DNA of 64,000 nt from an uncultured Bacteroidales bacterium (GCA_937886715.1 CAKZZD010000006.1:1-64000); one strand, 5' to 3'; shown: positions 1-8,705, numbered from the stretch's first letter. The notes: generated by a model not told the origin, from the letters alone. Numbers and translations are program-made.

Positions 1-2
1 TC

Positions 3-1244
3 GAATACACCAACCAGGTGATTTACCTCAAAGACGAGGAAATAGCCGTCATGGACCGCAGCGGACGCCTCGAAATCACCAACCTCAGCAACGTCAAGCA
101 GACCCCTGAGATGCACACCCTCCAGATGAACCTCGACGAACTGGAAAAAGGCGGCTTCCCCCACTTCATGCTCAAAGAAATCTGGGAGCAGCCCAACGCC
201 ATGCGCACCTGCCTCCGCGGACGACTGAGCATCCAGGACCGCGACGTGCTGCTGAGCGGCATCGTCGACCACCGCGACAAGTTCATCAAAGCCCGCCGCA
301 TCATCATCTGCGCCTGCGGCACCTCCTGGCACTCGGCCCTGATCGGAAAATACTTCATCGAAGAAGCCGCCCAGATCCCCGTCGAGGTGGAATATGCCTC
401 CGAATTCCGCTACCGCAACCCCGTCATCTTCCCCGACGACGTGGTGATCGCCGTCAGCCAAAGCGGTGAAACCGCCGACACCCTCGCAGCCATCCAGCTC
501 GCCGAACAGAAAGGCGCCTTCCTCTACGGCATCTGCAACGTCATCGGCTCCTCCATCGCACGCGCCACCCACAGCGGCACCTACCTCCATGTCGGACCCG
601 AAATCGGCGTGGCTTCAACAAAAGCCTTCACCGGCCAGGTCATCACCCTCTGCCTGCTCGGTCTGGCCATCGCCAAAGAAAAGAAAACCCTCAGCGACCA
701 AACCTTCCACATGCTTGTCGACGAACTCGAACAGATCCCCGACAAGATGCAGTGGACCCTCGAACACAACAAGAACATCGACCAGTTTGCCCAGATGTTC
801 ACCTACTGCCGCAACTTCCTCTACCTCGGCCGCGGCTACAACTATCCCGTCGCCCTTGAAGGCGCCCTGAAACTGAAAGAGATATCCTACATCCACGCCG
901 AAGGCTACCCCGCCGCCGAAATGAAACACGGCCCCATCGCCCTCGTCGACGAAGAAATGCCCGTGGTGGTCATCGCCCCGAAACGCGGCATGTACGACAA
1001 AATCGTCAGCAACATTCAGGAAATCAAGTCCCGCAAAGGCAAAATCATCAGCGTGGTCACCGAAGGCGACACCATCGTCAAAAACATGAGCGACTACCAC
1101 TTCGTGATTCCCGACACGCGCGATTGCTTCGTCCCCCTGCTGGCCGTCATCCCCCTCCAGCTGCTCTCCTACTACGTGGCCACCGCCAAAGGCCGCAACG
1201 TCGACCAGCCCCGCAACCTGGCCAAGAGCGTCACCGTGGAGTGA
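3..1244 (+). CDS. glmS: Glutamine--fructose-6-phosphate aminotransferase, C-terminal part (5' end outside window)
   Basis: GlmS makes glucosamine-6-phosphate from fructose-6-phosphate and glutamine, the first step toward UDP-GlcNAc for peptidoglycan and LPS. The frame is open from the window edge, so about 413 C-terminal residues of a roughly 610-residue enzyme are visible. Both SIS (sugar isomerase) domains are present: the first has ACGTSWHS and SQSGETADTL, the second has EGALKLKEISYIHAEGYPA followed by EMKHGPIAL. It ends in the family's usual tail DQPRNLAKSVTVE. The N-terminal glutaminase domain with its catalytic Cys lies upstream of the window. A hairpin terminator follows the stop codon. 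Confidence 0.96.
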   Translation, partial: EYTNQVIYLKDEEIAVMDRSGRLEITNLSNVKQTPEMHTLQMNLDELEKGGFPHFMLKEIWEQPNAMRTCLRGRLSIQDRDVLLSGIVDHRDKFIKARRIIICACGTSWHSALIGKYFIEEAAQIPVEVEYASEFRYRNPVIFPDDVVIAVSQSGETADTLAAIQLAEQKGAFLYGICNVIGSSIARATHSGTYLHVGPEIGVASTKAFTGQVITLCLLGLAIAKEKKTLSDQTFHMLVDELEQIPDKMQWTLEHNKNIDQFAQMFTYCRNFLYLGRGYNYPVALEGALKLKEISYIHAEGYPAAEMKHGPIALVDEEMPVVVIAPKRGMYDKIVSNIQEIKSRKGKIISVVTEGDTIVKNMSDYHFVIPDTRDCFVPLLAVIPLQLLSYYVATAKGRNVDQPRNLAKSVTVE

Positions 1245-1266
1245 CCTTCCGGAATCCGCAACCATA

Positions 1267-1300
1267 AAAAGCATCCACCATACGCGGATGCTTTTTTTTT
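1267..1300 (+). terminator. Rho-independent terminator of glmS
   Basis: AAAAGCATCC and GGATGCTTTT form a 10-bp stem around a 9-nt loop, followed by a run of T. It lies 22 bases after the glmS stop and faces the convergent sirtuin operon. Confidence 0.85.
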
Positions 1301-1360
1301 CTCCACTCCCTCTGCCTGCTCCGCCACACCCGGCAACCGGCCGTCAGGCAGCCTGATCGC

Positions 1361-2197
1361 TCAAATGGCGGCAATGACGTCGGCGATCTCCTCGGTGAAG
1401 GCCGTGAAGCGGGGCAAGTCCCCGATGTAAAGCTCGGTGTTGTCGCAGTTGAAACGGACAAGCGTGGTGCTGGGGAAGCGCTGCGCCATCTGCTCGAAAG
1501 GAAAACGGATGATGCCGGGAGTATTGTAGCCGATGCCGAATTCCAGCAGCAACAGTCTGTCCTGCGATGCCCGCTGCACAAAGTCGGTGTATCGGTCCGC
1601 CTGCCGGTGCCATTGTTCGTCCTCGACGAAGGTGTCGTCCACACGCAGGTTGAGGGCTGCGGGGCGGCCGTCCTCGGTTAGGGGGATCATGTGGGAGGGA
1701 ATGCGGCAGTCGTCAATCAGCGGCAGCACCTGCTCCACCCAGCGGCGGTTGCTCCATGTCGTCGGGGGCTTGCCGTCGGCGGGCTGGAAGCGGCTGTAGT
1801 CGCCCTGCGTGGCGAAGATGTTCTCTTTCGGGAAATCAGCGAGATGAAACTGTCCGTCGACGTTGGTCGTCACCACAAAAGCATCTGGAAAGAGCTGCCG
1901 CAGCTGCTTGTAGAGCGGCAGCGCCCCCGTGCGGTAGCGGCAGAACCAGATGTGTTTGGCCCAATGCGCCCAGTATTCCTCGGCCGTGGGATAGCGGCAG
2001 AAGCCGGCCGAATAGAGGTCGGTGTGGCCGTATTTCTTGATGTCGTCGGCGAACTCGCGGCGGAAGTCATCGCCGGCATAGTCCAATCCGGCGGCGGTGG
2101 AGAGACCGCTGCCGGCTCCGATGACGATGTGGTCGGCCTCCTGTATGGCCTGGCGCAGAAAGTCAATGCGCTCCGAGAAGCTCGCGGTAGATGTCAT
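1361..2197 (-). CDS. Class M sirtuin (SirTM-type protein ADP-ribosyltransferase)
   Basis: 278 residues with a Rossmann-type sirtuin core: GAGSGLSTAAGLDY near residue 27 (NAD-binding GAGxS) and VTTNVDGQF near residue 109, which replaces the TQNxD/His motif of deacetylase sirtuins. That replacement, plus the neighbouring zinc macrodomain gene, marks the macrodomain-linked SirTM class. Known members (studied in staphylococci and streptococci) ADP-ribosylate a lipoylated GcvH-like carrier in response to oxidative stress. The start overlaps the macrodomain gene by 35 bases, so the two are probably translationally coupled. No GcvH-like or lipoate ligase gene is present here, so the target is unknown. 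Confidence 0.85.
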   Translation of the reverse strand: MTSTASFSERIDFLRQAIQEADHIVIGAGSGLSTAAGLDYAGDDFRREFADDIKKYGHTDLYSAGFCRYPTAEEYWAHWAKHIWFCRYRTGALPLYKQLRQLFPDAFVVTTNVDGQFHLADFPKENIFATQGDYSRFQPADGKPPTTWSNRRWVEQVLPLIDDCRIPSHMIPLTEDGRPAALNLRVDDTFVEDEQWHRQADRYTDFVQRASQDRLLLLEFGIGYNTPGIIRFPFEQMAQRFPSTTLVRFNCDNTELYIGDLPRFTAFTEEIADVIAAI

Positions 2198-2891
2198 AGT
2201 CGATGTCTTTGAAAACGTTGAATATCACTTGTATCGGCGCATCCTTGCACGCCTCGACGGCGATCTCGGCGGCGCGGCGGTTGGGGAAGTGGAACTCGCC
2301 CGTGGAGATGCAGCAGAAGGCTATCGAGCGGCATCCTTTGTCCACCGCCTGGCGCAGGCATGTGCAGTAGCATTCAGCCAGTTGCCGTTCCTGCTCACGC
2401 GTGGGGATGCCGGTGGCGATGATGGGGCCCACGGTGTGGAACACCCACCGGGAGGGTAGGTTGAAGGCGGGAGTGACGATGGCGTCACCGGTGGCGATCT
2501 CACCGCCGCGAAGCGTGTCGTTGCAGGCTCGACGCAGCTGCAGGCCGGCCGCCGAATGAATGGCGTTGTCGATGCAGGCGTGCAGCGGATGCCAACAACC
2601 CAGACCGCGACAGTTGGCGGCGTTGACGATGGCATCGGCCTTGAGCCGCGTGATGTCGCCCTGCCAGAGGCCTTGTCCTATTTCCACCACACCCTTCTCG
2701 GCCAGCTGCGCCTGCAACTCAGCATCCTGCGCACGGAGGAACTCCTCGCTCAACGGCTGCGGCTCCCAGATGTTCATCAGCGCACGCAGCATCTGACGTT
2801 TGTCGTGCATGCCTTCGGGGATGTCAGCCTGCACATGGTTCTGCTCCAACAGGTAGCGGATGCAGAAGTCCAGATTTTCAATTCTGTCCAT
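2163..2891 (-). CDS. Zinc-dependent macrodomain protein-ADP-ribose hydrolase
   Basis: Predicted to remove ADP-ribose added by the adjacent sirtuin. A helical N-terminal region of about 80 residues precedes a macrodomain. This carries DAIVNAANCRGLGCWHPLH and then CIDNAIHSAAG, the Cys/His pattern of the Zn-macro class. VFHTVGP and ISTGEFHFP follow as the phosphate- and ribose-binding loops. I chose the Met at 2891; a start at 2921 would add 10 residues and overlap the HxlR gene further. The order regulator, hydrolase, transferase on one strand with overlapping ends indicates an operon that writes and erases ADP-ribosylation. Confidence 0.88.
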   Translation of the reverse strand: MDRIENLDFCIRYLLEQNHVQADIPEGMHDKRQMLRALMNIWEPQPLSEEFLRAQDAELQAQLAEKGVVEIGQGLWQGDITRLKADAIVNAANCRGLGCWHPLHACIDNAIHSAAGLQLRRACNDTLRGGEIATGDAIVTPAFNLPSRWVFHTVGPIIATGIPTREQERQLAECYCTCLRQAVDKGCRSIAFCCISTGEFHFPNRRAAEIAVEACKDAPIQVIFNVFKDIDYDIYRELLGAH

Positions 2892-3252
2892 GGTAGTGCT
2901 CACGGTCCGTGACGATGTCATGAAGGTTCTGGTAGGCCCAGTCTACCAGCTGCCGCAGCACCGGCAGAAAGCTCCGCCCACGTTCGGTGAGGGCATATTC
3001 CACCCGTGGCGGCATCTCGGCGTAGACAGTACGGCTCACCAGTCCGTCGGCCTCCAAGCCACGAAGGGTCTGCGTGAGCATCTTCTGCGAGCAGTCGGGA
3101 TTCTTCTGCTCGATATCGCGAAAACGCATTGGCACTTCGCTGCCGCCTAATGTATAGAGCACAGCCAGCGTCCACTTGCCTCCGATGCGCGCCAGCACGT
3201 TGCGGATGGGACACTCCGGGAAAATTGGGTCTTGTATAAAATCTTTGCTCAT
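2878..3252 (-). CDS. HxlR-family winged-helix transcriptional regulator
   Basis: 124 residues with the HxlR pattern: an N-terminal Cys-containing segment (FPECPIRNVL), then IGGKWTLAVLYTLGG and a winged helix with RFRDIEQKNPDCSQKMLTQTL and a basic wing (PRVEYALTERGRSFLPVL). HxlR proteins often sense electrophiles or redox change through that N-terminal Cys. It is first in the operon with the macrodomain and sirtuin genes and overlaps the former, so it is likely to regulate them; that is inferred from position only. Confidence 0.88.
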   Translation of the reverse strand: MSKDFIQDPIFPECPIRNVLARIGGKWTLAVLYTLGGSEVPMRFRDIEQKNPDCSQKMLTQTLRGLEADGLVSRTVYAEMPPRVEYALTERGRSFLPVLRQLVDWAYQNLHDIVTDREHYHGQN

Positions 3253-3275
3253 CGCATTCTGATCATTTCGGTATT

Positions 3276-3725
3276 CTATTTCATAAAGCGCGCACCGACA
3301 AAGCCCTCCTGCTCCACACCTGTCGTCAGGTCAAACATCTGGTGTATCGGCGGCGTGGGGCGCAGGTCGTAGTAGTCCATCCGCTCGACAGGGAGTTTGA
3401 AATACACCATCGTGTCGTAGCTCGGATAGAGACGGCGCAGCACCTCGTTGTGGTCGTATATCCAGCGCTTGTCGTTGTCGGCCACGTCGAAGTCGGCACG
3501 CCCTGAGCAACGCACCGACACGCGGTCGTGCATCACGAGAAACTCTACCTTCGGGTTCTGCCGCAACTGGCAGTAGACCTCCTTACGCTCCGAAGTGGCA
3601 AAATAGAGGGTCGAGCCCTCCTGCTTCATAATCTGGAAGGCCCGCACACAGGGACGGTCGCCGTCCACCGTGGCCAGCACTCCTTCCACATGGTTCCTGA
3701 GAAATTCCAATGCCTGTTCAATCAT
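3276..3725 (-). CDS. Pyridoxamine 5'-phosphate oxidase-like flavin-binding protein
   Basis: 149 residues with the split-barrel fold of PNPOx-like proteins: LATVDGDRPCVRAFQIM, TLYFATSERKEVYCQL and FLVMHDRVSVRCSGRADF are the usual beta strands around the FMN. These proteins bind FMN or F420-like cofactors, and many have unknown substrates. The gene lies just upstream (24 bases) of the HxlR gene on the same strand. It has its own -10 element (TACTTTTG, minus strand, 3730-3737) only a few bases before the start, so the leader is very short. Its product may be redox-related like the downstream operon; this is an inference. Confidence 0.8.
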   Translation of the reverse strand: MIEQALEFLRNHVEGVLATVDGDRPCVRAFQIMKQEGSTLYFATSERKEVYCQLRQNPKVEFLVMHDRVSVRCSGRADFDVADNDKRWIYDHNEVLRRLYPSYDTMVYFKLPVERMDYYDLRPTPPIHQMFDLTTGVEQEGFVGARFMK

Positions 3726-3809
3726 GGTGCAAAAGTACTATTTTTTTTGCAAACAGGCAGGCATCTTGCGAAACCTGCCTGTAGTGCAACCATTTGGGTG
3801 AAGAAAGTA

Positions 3810-4691
3810 TTATTTGTAGAGGGCTTCAGCCAGCGGGGCGATGTCGCCGGGCATGTCGGGATAGGCGGCCTTGAGGGCTTCGGCAAAGGCGTTAGCGTCC
3901 TTCTTCTCGGCACGGAGTTTCTTCAGGCATTCCAAGTAGGCGATGCGGGCTTCGACGGCAGGCTTCTCGACCAGACCACCATGGCCGCCGATGAAGTATT
4001 TGGCACCCGTGGCCAGCTCGGCCTTGGTGGCGGCCAGCTCGGCATCGATAGCATCTTTGCTGCCCAGCTGCAGGGGGCTCATATGCATCTGATAGGGAGC
4101 CCAGTGGGTGTAGCACACCTGGCTGCCGATGAGTATCATCGAACCGGGGAAGTCGCTGGCGGCACCGCGGTCGAAGCGGAAGTCGACACCGGCATACTGC
4201 TGCGTGCTACCGAAGGGCACTTCGGTGGCCTGTTGCGTGGGCAGGTCGACCATCGTCTCGCCAAACTGCTCGGCAAAGCCTTTCATCATGCCGCCATAGA
4301 TGGGGCCTTCGATAAACTTAGGCATACCCTCGGGCATCACGATGGGCAGTTGGTCGCTGCCGCCCAGGTGGTAGTCGGTGATGTCGGTCACCACAGGCTT
4401 GCCAAGGGCCTTGATGTATTCGGCAAACTCGGCAGCATTCACCTTGAAGAGGGGGTACTCCATCACCACGAGGCCATTCTGGCCCTCGATGATGTAGCTG
4501 GCGTCGAACATCACGTCGTTCGAGTTGTAGACGTGCAGCTTGAATCCGTCAAGCTGGTAGGCCTGGAACTGGCCAACGGTTTCTTTCTGTGCATTCATTG
4601 TTGTGTCGTTTTGGTTGCTGTTTTCGTTGTTGCTTTTGCAACCTACGGCAAGGATGGCGGCTGCGGCCATCAGGATGATTGACTTTTTCAT
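3810..4691 (-). CDS. MBL-fold metallo-hydrolase-like lipoprotein
   Basis: 293 residues. The N-terminus MKKSIILMAAAAILAVGC is a lipoprotein signal with Cys at the +1 position, so the protein is probably periplasmic and lipid-anchored. The body resembles the metallo-beta-lactamase fold (VMFDASYIIEGQNGLVVMEYP, TDITDYHLGGSD, KYFIGGHGG), but the usual HxHxDH zinc motif is reduced to DYHLGGSD. Enzymatic activity is therefore doubtful or uses an altered metal site. It is transcribed with the same orientation as the cupin gene 23 bases upstream. Confidence 0.65.
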   Translation of the reverse strand: MKKSIILMAAAAILAVGCKSNNENSNQNDTTMNAQKETVGQFQAYQLDGFKLHVYNSNDVMFDASYIIEGQNGLVVMEYPLFKVNAAEFAEYIKALGKPVVTDITDYHLGGSDQLPIVMPEGMPKFIEGPIYGGMMKGFAEQFGETMVDLPTQQATEVPFGSTQQYAGVDFRFDRGAASDFPGSMILIGSQVCYTHWAPYQMHMSPLQLGSKDAIDAELAATKAELATGAKYFIGGHGGLVEKPAVEARIAYLECLKKLRAEKKDANAFAEALKAAYPDMPGDIAPLAEALYK

Positions 4692-4714
4692 TTTCTATTT
4701 ATACATTATATTGT

Positions 4715-5167
4715 TTACCAATTCAGCGGGTCGCTGAGGATGTTGCCGTCAGTCATGGGGCTGTCGGCCTCGGTGAAGGCGTTGGCCTTGTATTGGATGC
4801 AGAGCATCGTCAGATTCTCGCGTCCGGTGTTCTTCAGGGCACGGCGGCCGTCGGGACTCACTCGCACGATGGTGCCTTCGCCGACGGGAAACTGCTCGCC
4901 GTCAACCTGGTAGGTTCCTTTTCCGCGGAGGATGATGTAGAGCTCCTCGTGGGTCTTGTGGGTGTGGAGGAAGCCGCTGTCCTGGCCGGGGACGAGGGTC
5001 TGGAACGACAGCTCGCTGCCCGTGGTGCCCACAGCCTGGCCAACAAACACCTTGCCCTGGATGACATTGGGTCCCATCGGCAATTCATGCTCGATGATCT
5101 GGTCTATCGACCCTACACTTACGGCCTTGTAGTTGCGGCCGCTCTTGATGTTTTCGATTGTTCTCAT
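4715..5167 (-). CDS. Cupin-domain protein
   Basis: 150 residues forming a single conserved beta-barrel cupin. The metal-binding motif is clear: HTHKTHEELYIILRGKG (His, His, Glu) in motif 1 and the PDGRRALKNTG region in motif 2. Small cupins act as dioxygenases, isomerases or sugar-binding sensors, and nothing here fixes the substrate. A Bacteroidota -10 box (TATCTTTG on the minus strand, 5209-5216) lies about 42 bases upstream of the start. The downstream MBL-like lipoprotein is probably co-transcribed. Confidence 0.8.
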   Translation of the reverse strand: MRTIENIKSGRNYKAVSVGSIDQIIEHELPMGPNVIQGKVFVGQAVGTTGSELSFQTLVPGQDSGFLHTHKTHEELYIILRGKGTYQVDGEQFPVGEGTIVRVSPDGRRALKNTGRENLTMLCIQYKANAFTEADSPMTDGNILSDPLNW

Positions 5168-5208
5168 GGTATTGTTTCTTTAAGGTTCTTTGATTGGTTT
5201 TTCGGTTG

Positions 5209-5216
5209 CAAAGATA
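5209..5216 (-). promoter_or_regulatory. -10 element (TAnnTTTG) upstream of the cupin gene
   Basis: TATCTTTG on the minus strand matches the Bacteroidota -7/-10 consensus TAnnTTTG. I see no good TTTG at the usual distance upstream, so this is a partial promoter call. Confidence 0.5.
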
Positions 5217-5347
5217 CACCACTTTCCAAAAGCCCGCAAGAAGGTACCCGGACGTATGGTACTTACCTTCTGGAAACCATTGCGCTCTCCAAAAGAAAGT
5301 CACATGGGCATTTTAACTATTTTTTAACACTCTCAAGCCGCACGTCA

Positions 5348-6889
5348 TCAGTCTTCATCGTCGAAAAACACGCTGCTCCATTCGCGTTTGGATGGGGTCG
5401 GCGATTCTTTTTTCTGCTCGATACCCAGAGCTTGGAGGGTGTCGGCAAGGGCCTGTTCGTCGTCGGTGAGAAGCATCAGATGGTCGCCGATATGGAGGAG
5501 TGTCTTGCCCGTTGGAACGAAGTAACTGTCGCCACGCTTGACCATGATGGCCAACGTGCGCTCAGGCAGGCGGAAGTCCATCAGGTGGCTGCCGTGTTCC
5601 AACACCTTCCTGGTGATTTCCACCTCGGTGGCTGCCGATTTGATTTCTTCGGGAAATTCAATGTCGAAGTTCTCCACACGCGGCTTCTCTTCGGGCGGCT
5701 CGCTGACACCGAGCAGGCGCGCCACCAGCGGGAGCGTGGTGCCCTGCACAATGAGGCTGGTCAGGGTGCAGAGGAAGACGATGTTGAACATCACATCGCT
5801 GTTCGGAATGCCGGCAGCACGGCAGGTGATGGCGAATATGATGGGTACGGCGCCTCTCAGCCCCACCCACGAGACAAAGAGCCGGTCTTTGAACGTGTAC
5901 TTGCTGAACGGGGCCAACGAAAGGAACACACTCAACGGGCGGGTGACGAATATCATCACAAAGCTGATAACCAGTCCCGGCACCAGCACTTCCTTCAGCT
6001 CGTGCGGGTTGACCAGCAGCCCGAGGGTGAGAAACATCGAAAGTTGCGCCAGCCAGGAGATTCCTTCAAAGAAGTTGCGCGTCGATCGGCGGTGGACAAA
6101 CTTCGAGTTGCCCACGATGAGTCCGGCTATGTACACGGCCAGATAGCTGTTGCCTTTCATGTAGTAGGTGGCGGCAAAGACGAAGAACGATCCCGACAAT
6201 ACCAGGATGGGATAAAGGGCCACGTTGTCGATATCGATTTTATTGACAATCCACACGATGGCTTTTCCGAAGATCCATCCTGCCACTGCTCCCACGGCCA
6301 GCTGCACCACCAACATCACGATGGCCGAGCCCCAATGGGGTGTTCCCCCTTGCCCGACAAGGCTGATGAAGGTGAGCACCAGCACATAGGCCATCGGGTC
6401 GTTGGCACCGCTCTCCAGCTCCAGCGTCGGCCGCAGGTTGTGCTTCAGGTTGAGTCCCCTCCCCCGCAGTATGGAGAACACCGAGGCCGAGTCGGTACTG
6501 CTCATGGTCGAGGCCAGCAGCAGGCATCCCATCAGACTGACGCCCAGATGGCGGTCCAGCAGTCCATAGAGGATGAAGCCTGTGGCCACGGCGGTGACAA
6601 GCACTCCGACGGTGGCCAGCATCACACCGGGACCCAACACGGGTCGTATGTCGCTTATCTTGGTATCGAGGCCTCCCGAAAACAGGATGGCGCTGAGGGC
6701 CACCGTGCCCACCATCTGCGCCAACTTGATGTTGTCGAAGTGGATGCCCAATCCGTCGCTGCCAAAAAGCATGCCCACGCCAAGGAAAAGTAGCAAGGCA
6801 GGCACGCCGAAACGGCTGCCCGCCTTGCCTGCCAATATGCTGGCAAAGAAAAGGGTCGAAAGGACCAGCAGGATGAGTTCTATTTGCAT
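5348..6889 (-). CDS. Potassium/proton (cation:proton) antiporter, NhaP2/CvrA type
   Basis: 513 residues with about 12 hydrophobic segments over the first 390, typical of CPA-family exchangers: GVPALLLFLGVGMLFGSDG, ALSAILFSGGLDT, SSTDSASVFSILRG and ESGANDPMAYVL (the acidic and Asn residues of the ion path). A cytoplasmic tail of about 120 residues ends in a TrkA-C/RCK_C-like domain (TLAIMVKRGDSYFVPTGKT, GDHLMLLTDD). It should export K+ or Na+ in exchange for protons. The start overlaps the end of the small membrane protein gene upstream by 10 bases. Confidence 0.9.
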   Translation of the reverse strand: MQIELILLVLSTLFFASILAGKAGSRFGVPALLLFLGVGMLFGSDGLGIHFDNIKLAQMVGTVALSAILFSGGLDTKISDIRPVLGPGVMLATVGVLVTAVATGFILYGLLDRHLGVSLMGCLLLASTMSSTDSASVFSILRGRGLNLKHNLRPTLELESGANDPMAYVLVLTFISLVGQGGTPHWGSAIVMLVVQLAVGAVAGWIFGKAIVWIVNKIDIDNVALYPILVLSGSFFVFAATYYMKGNSYLAVYIAGLIVGNSKFVHRRSTRNFFEGISWLAQLSMFLTLGLLVNPHELKEVLVPGLVISFVMIFVTRPLSVFLSLAPFSKYTFKDRLFVSWVGLRGAVPIIFAITCRAAGIPNSDVMFNIVFLCTLTSLIVQGTTLPLVARLLGVSEPPEEKPRVENFDIEFPEEIKSAATEVEITRKVLEHGSHLMDFRLPERTLAIMVKRGDSYFVPTGKTLLHIGDHLMLLTDDEQALADTLQALGIEQKKESPTPSKREWSSVFFDDED

Positions 6890-7401
6890 ATCATCCTTAT
6901 TGCAGCAACATCCGTGCCACTAAGGCACACTACCGGCGTCTCTGCCTCAAAGTGCCCCGTGTCGTAGCGGCCGCCCTGCACAAGGGCACACGCTCCGTCG
7001 CGGCTGGCAACGACATTCAGCGCCGAGTTGGAGCTGACCACGGGCTGTATGCCCTTCAGCTTTTGCATGTCGCCCTCCGCAAAGGCGGCGGCAAGCTCCT
7101 TGTAGTCGTCGATACTGACGTAGACTTTCTTCTCCTTCATCCGGCTGCCGGTGGGCAGGTACACATAGTGCGACATCGCTCCCGAAAAGCTCATGGCGGT
7201 CAGGATCAGCCCCAAGGCCAAGCATACGAGGGCAAAGGTGAGACACGTGGCTGTCAACGGGTCGGAAAGGGGCACCGTGCGCAACAGCACCAGCAGTCCG
7301 ACGCCGATCGCCAGCACCAGCAAGTAGGGCAACGGCGAGTTTTTCTTACGCGCGATTTTTCCAGCCATCTCGGCTTCTATAAATTGTTCTATGGTTTGCA
7401 T
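6880..7401 (-). CDS. Small membrane protein of unknown function
   Basis: 173 residues. Two hydrophobic segments at about residues 26-42 and 50-72 are followed by a soluble C-terminal half (KVYVSIDDYKELAAAFAEGD and later TPVVCLSGTDVAAIRMICK). I do not recognise a named family. It sits between the NhaP2-type antiporter, which it overlaps by 10 bases, and another two-segment membrane protein 6 bases away. An accessory or regulatory role for the antiporter is possible but not shown. Confidence 0.65.
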   Translation of the reverse strand: MQTIEQFIEAEMAGKIARKKNSPLPYLLVLAIGVGLLVLLRTVPLSDPLTATCLTFALVCLALGLILTAMSFSGAMSHYVYLPTGSRMKEKKVYVSIDDYKELAAAFAEGDMQKLKGIQPVVSSNSALNVVASRDGACALVQGGRYDTGHFEAETPVVCLSGTDVAAIRMICK

Positions 7402-7407
7402 ATCGGT

Positions 7408-7896
7408 TCAGTTTTTTTTGTTAACGATTATTTCTGTGAGGGGTATGTATCCGCGACCCTCAACGCGGGTAAGCTGCGAGTAGTATACGCGCTCTGCAGC
7501 GTCACTGTAGCGCACCAGCGCCAGCTCCGGCTTGGCCTGCCGCTTCACCGCTTCCAGCGCCTTCTCGTCGTTGGCCTCCAGCGCCGCCACTATCTGCTTC
7601 TCTGCCGATTGTGGATAGTAGGCGTAGGTGGGCTCAAGCACGGCATGCAGCTCGCGGCTGTACGGTCGGCGGCTGTCTCCGAATATCCAGTAGCACAATA
7701 CGGTGACGAGGCTGCACACCCCGACGATCACGCCGCCCAGAAGCGCCGACTGCCATCCCTCGGATAGCCCTTCCGCCGTGAACATGACTGCGCCGCACAC
7801 CGCACCGACTGCCGTCAGCGCCCACGCCGACCAGAGGGGCAACAACGTGCGGCGTATCTCTGGCCGTGAATAAATCTGTTTTCTGATATATTCCAT
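7408..7896 (-). CDS. Small membrane protein of unknown function
   Basis: 162 residues from the Met at 7896 (MEYIRKQIYSRPEIR); longer starts in the same frame lack membrane-protein character. Two hydrophobic stretches occur at roughly residues 23-43 and 53-73. The C-terminal half is charged and ends GRGYIPLTEIIVNKKN. Its layout (two segments, then a soluble tail mentioning AALEANDEKALEAVKR) resembles the next gene in the operon, so the two may be distant paralogues. Function unknown. Confidence 0.6.
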   Translation of the reverse strand: MEYIRKQIYSRPEIRRTLLPLWSAWALTAVGAVCGAVMFTAEGLSEGWQSALLGGVIVGVCSLVTVLCYWIFGDSRRPYSRELHAVLEPTYAYYPQSAEKQIVAALEANDEKALEAVKRQAKPELALVRYSDAAERVYYSQLTRVEGRGYIPLTEIIVNKKN

Positions 7897-8019
7897 CTTT
7901 TGATTTGATACGTTTTCTATGGGTCCCTTTCTGGGGGACAATAGCAACAGTCCGAGGATCACAACCCACGGATCACCTGTGACATGCCGCACCTGTCGGC
8001 GCGGCCGCCATGTATCAAA

Positions 8020-8397
8020 TCAGAGTCGAAGACATTGTATTTTGTAGAGGTAGCCTCTCGTCCACCGGATATGAAGCAGCGTCGTCCGCAACACAATGTG
8101 CCACACGCATGCCTCCCTGATGGCTGCCTCGGGACTGTCGCCTACCGCATGGCCTCCACCACCGGCCAGACGGCGTCCCTGGCTGGCCACGCGAACGGGC
8201 GACGGTGGGGTGAGGGTTGTCTGTCCGCCTCCCACCAGGAGGTGGTCCATTCCCAGGTCGTCCCATTGCGGACGGTTGTCTGTCCGGCCGATTTCTCCAC
8301 ATGTGCAGTCTTGCACCGCCTCCCGAGCTGTCACGCTCGTCGGAAGCAGCATGCATATCGCTGCAATCATCGTGATTATCAACCGTCTGGCCGTCAT
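8020..8397 (-). CDS. Possible secreted small protein, doubtful downstream half
   Basis: 125 residues from the ATG at 8397. The first 24 residues look like a signal peptide (MTARRLIITMIAAICMLLP, then TSVTA), followed by a CTCGE motif. A good promoter lies 20-50 bases upstream, which argues that a gene starts here. The rest is Gly/Arg-rich with no recognisable domain and could be a decayed or frameshifted product. I cannot name a family. Confidence 0.4.
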   Translation of the reverse strand: MTARRLIITMIAAICMLLPTSVTAREAVQDCTCGEIGRTDNRPQWDDLGMDHLLVGGGQTTLTPPSPVRVASQGRRLAGGGGHAVGDSPEAAIREACVWHIVLRTTLLHIRWTRGYLYKIQCLRL

Positions 8398-8418
8398 CGC
8401 TTCTTTTTCTTTCGGATG

Positions 8419-8449
8419 CAAAGATACACTTTATCTCCGATATCGCAAA
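8419..8449 (-). promoter_or_regulatory. Bacteroidota-type promoter
   Basis: On the minus strand TTTG (8449-8446) is separated by exactly 19 bases from TATCTTTG (8426-8419), matching TTTG-N19-TAnnTTTG. It drives the small gene starting at 8397 and sits directly beside the 3' end of the transglutaminase gene fragment. Confidence 0.7.
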
Positions 8450-8452
8450 ATG

Positions 8453-8697
8453 CTATTTTCTTGCGGCCTTCAGCACCTGCTCCACCACGCCAATCTTGTA
8501 GCCCGTGCTGTGATAGCGTATTTTGCCCTCTCTGTCGATGAGCACCACCAGCGGATATTCCACATTCGAAATCTTGGCGGCCTCCACAATGTGCTGCTCC
8601 AGCACTCCCTTCTGGTAGGCAAAGTCGGTATTGACGAGCCCCCCACGAGGTCATGCGATGCTGGCGGGCCCCACCATGAGGGTCTTGCCGCCCCACA
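8453..8697 (-). pseudogene. Duplicated 3' fragment of the transglutaminase/thioredoxin-like lipoprotein gene
   Basis: This stretch is a second copy of the last ~250 bases of the gene at 11069-13714, in the same orientation. The part from about 8548 to 8697 is nearly identical to 11168-11318. The distal part is clearly more diverged. Compared with the intact gene it has one extra C in a C-run near 8640 and one missing C near 8656, so the frame is lost and regained. There is no start or upstream domain. It still ends in its own stop (TAG on the minus strand, 8453-8455). Confidence 0.85.
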
Positions 8698-8705
8698 TTT
8701 TTCCC

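Noticed and set aside
4679..6793. Open frame of about 700 codons on the plus strand across the cupin and antiporter genes
   Set aside because: It is antisense to clear genes, and the product is His/Gln/Glu-rich noise.
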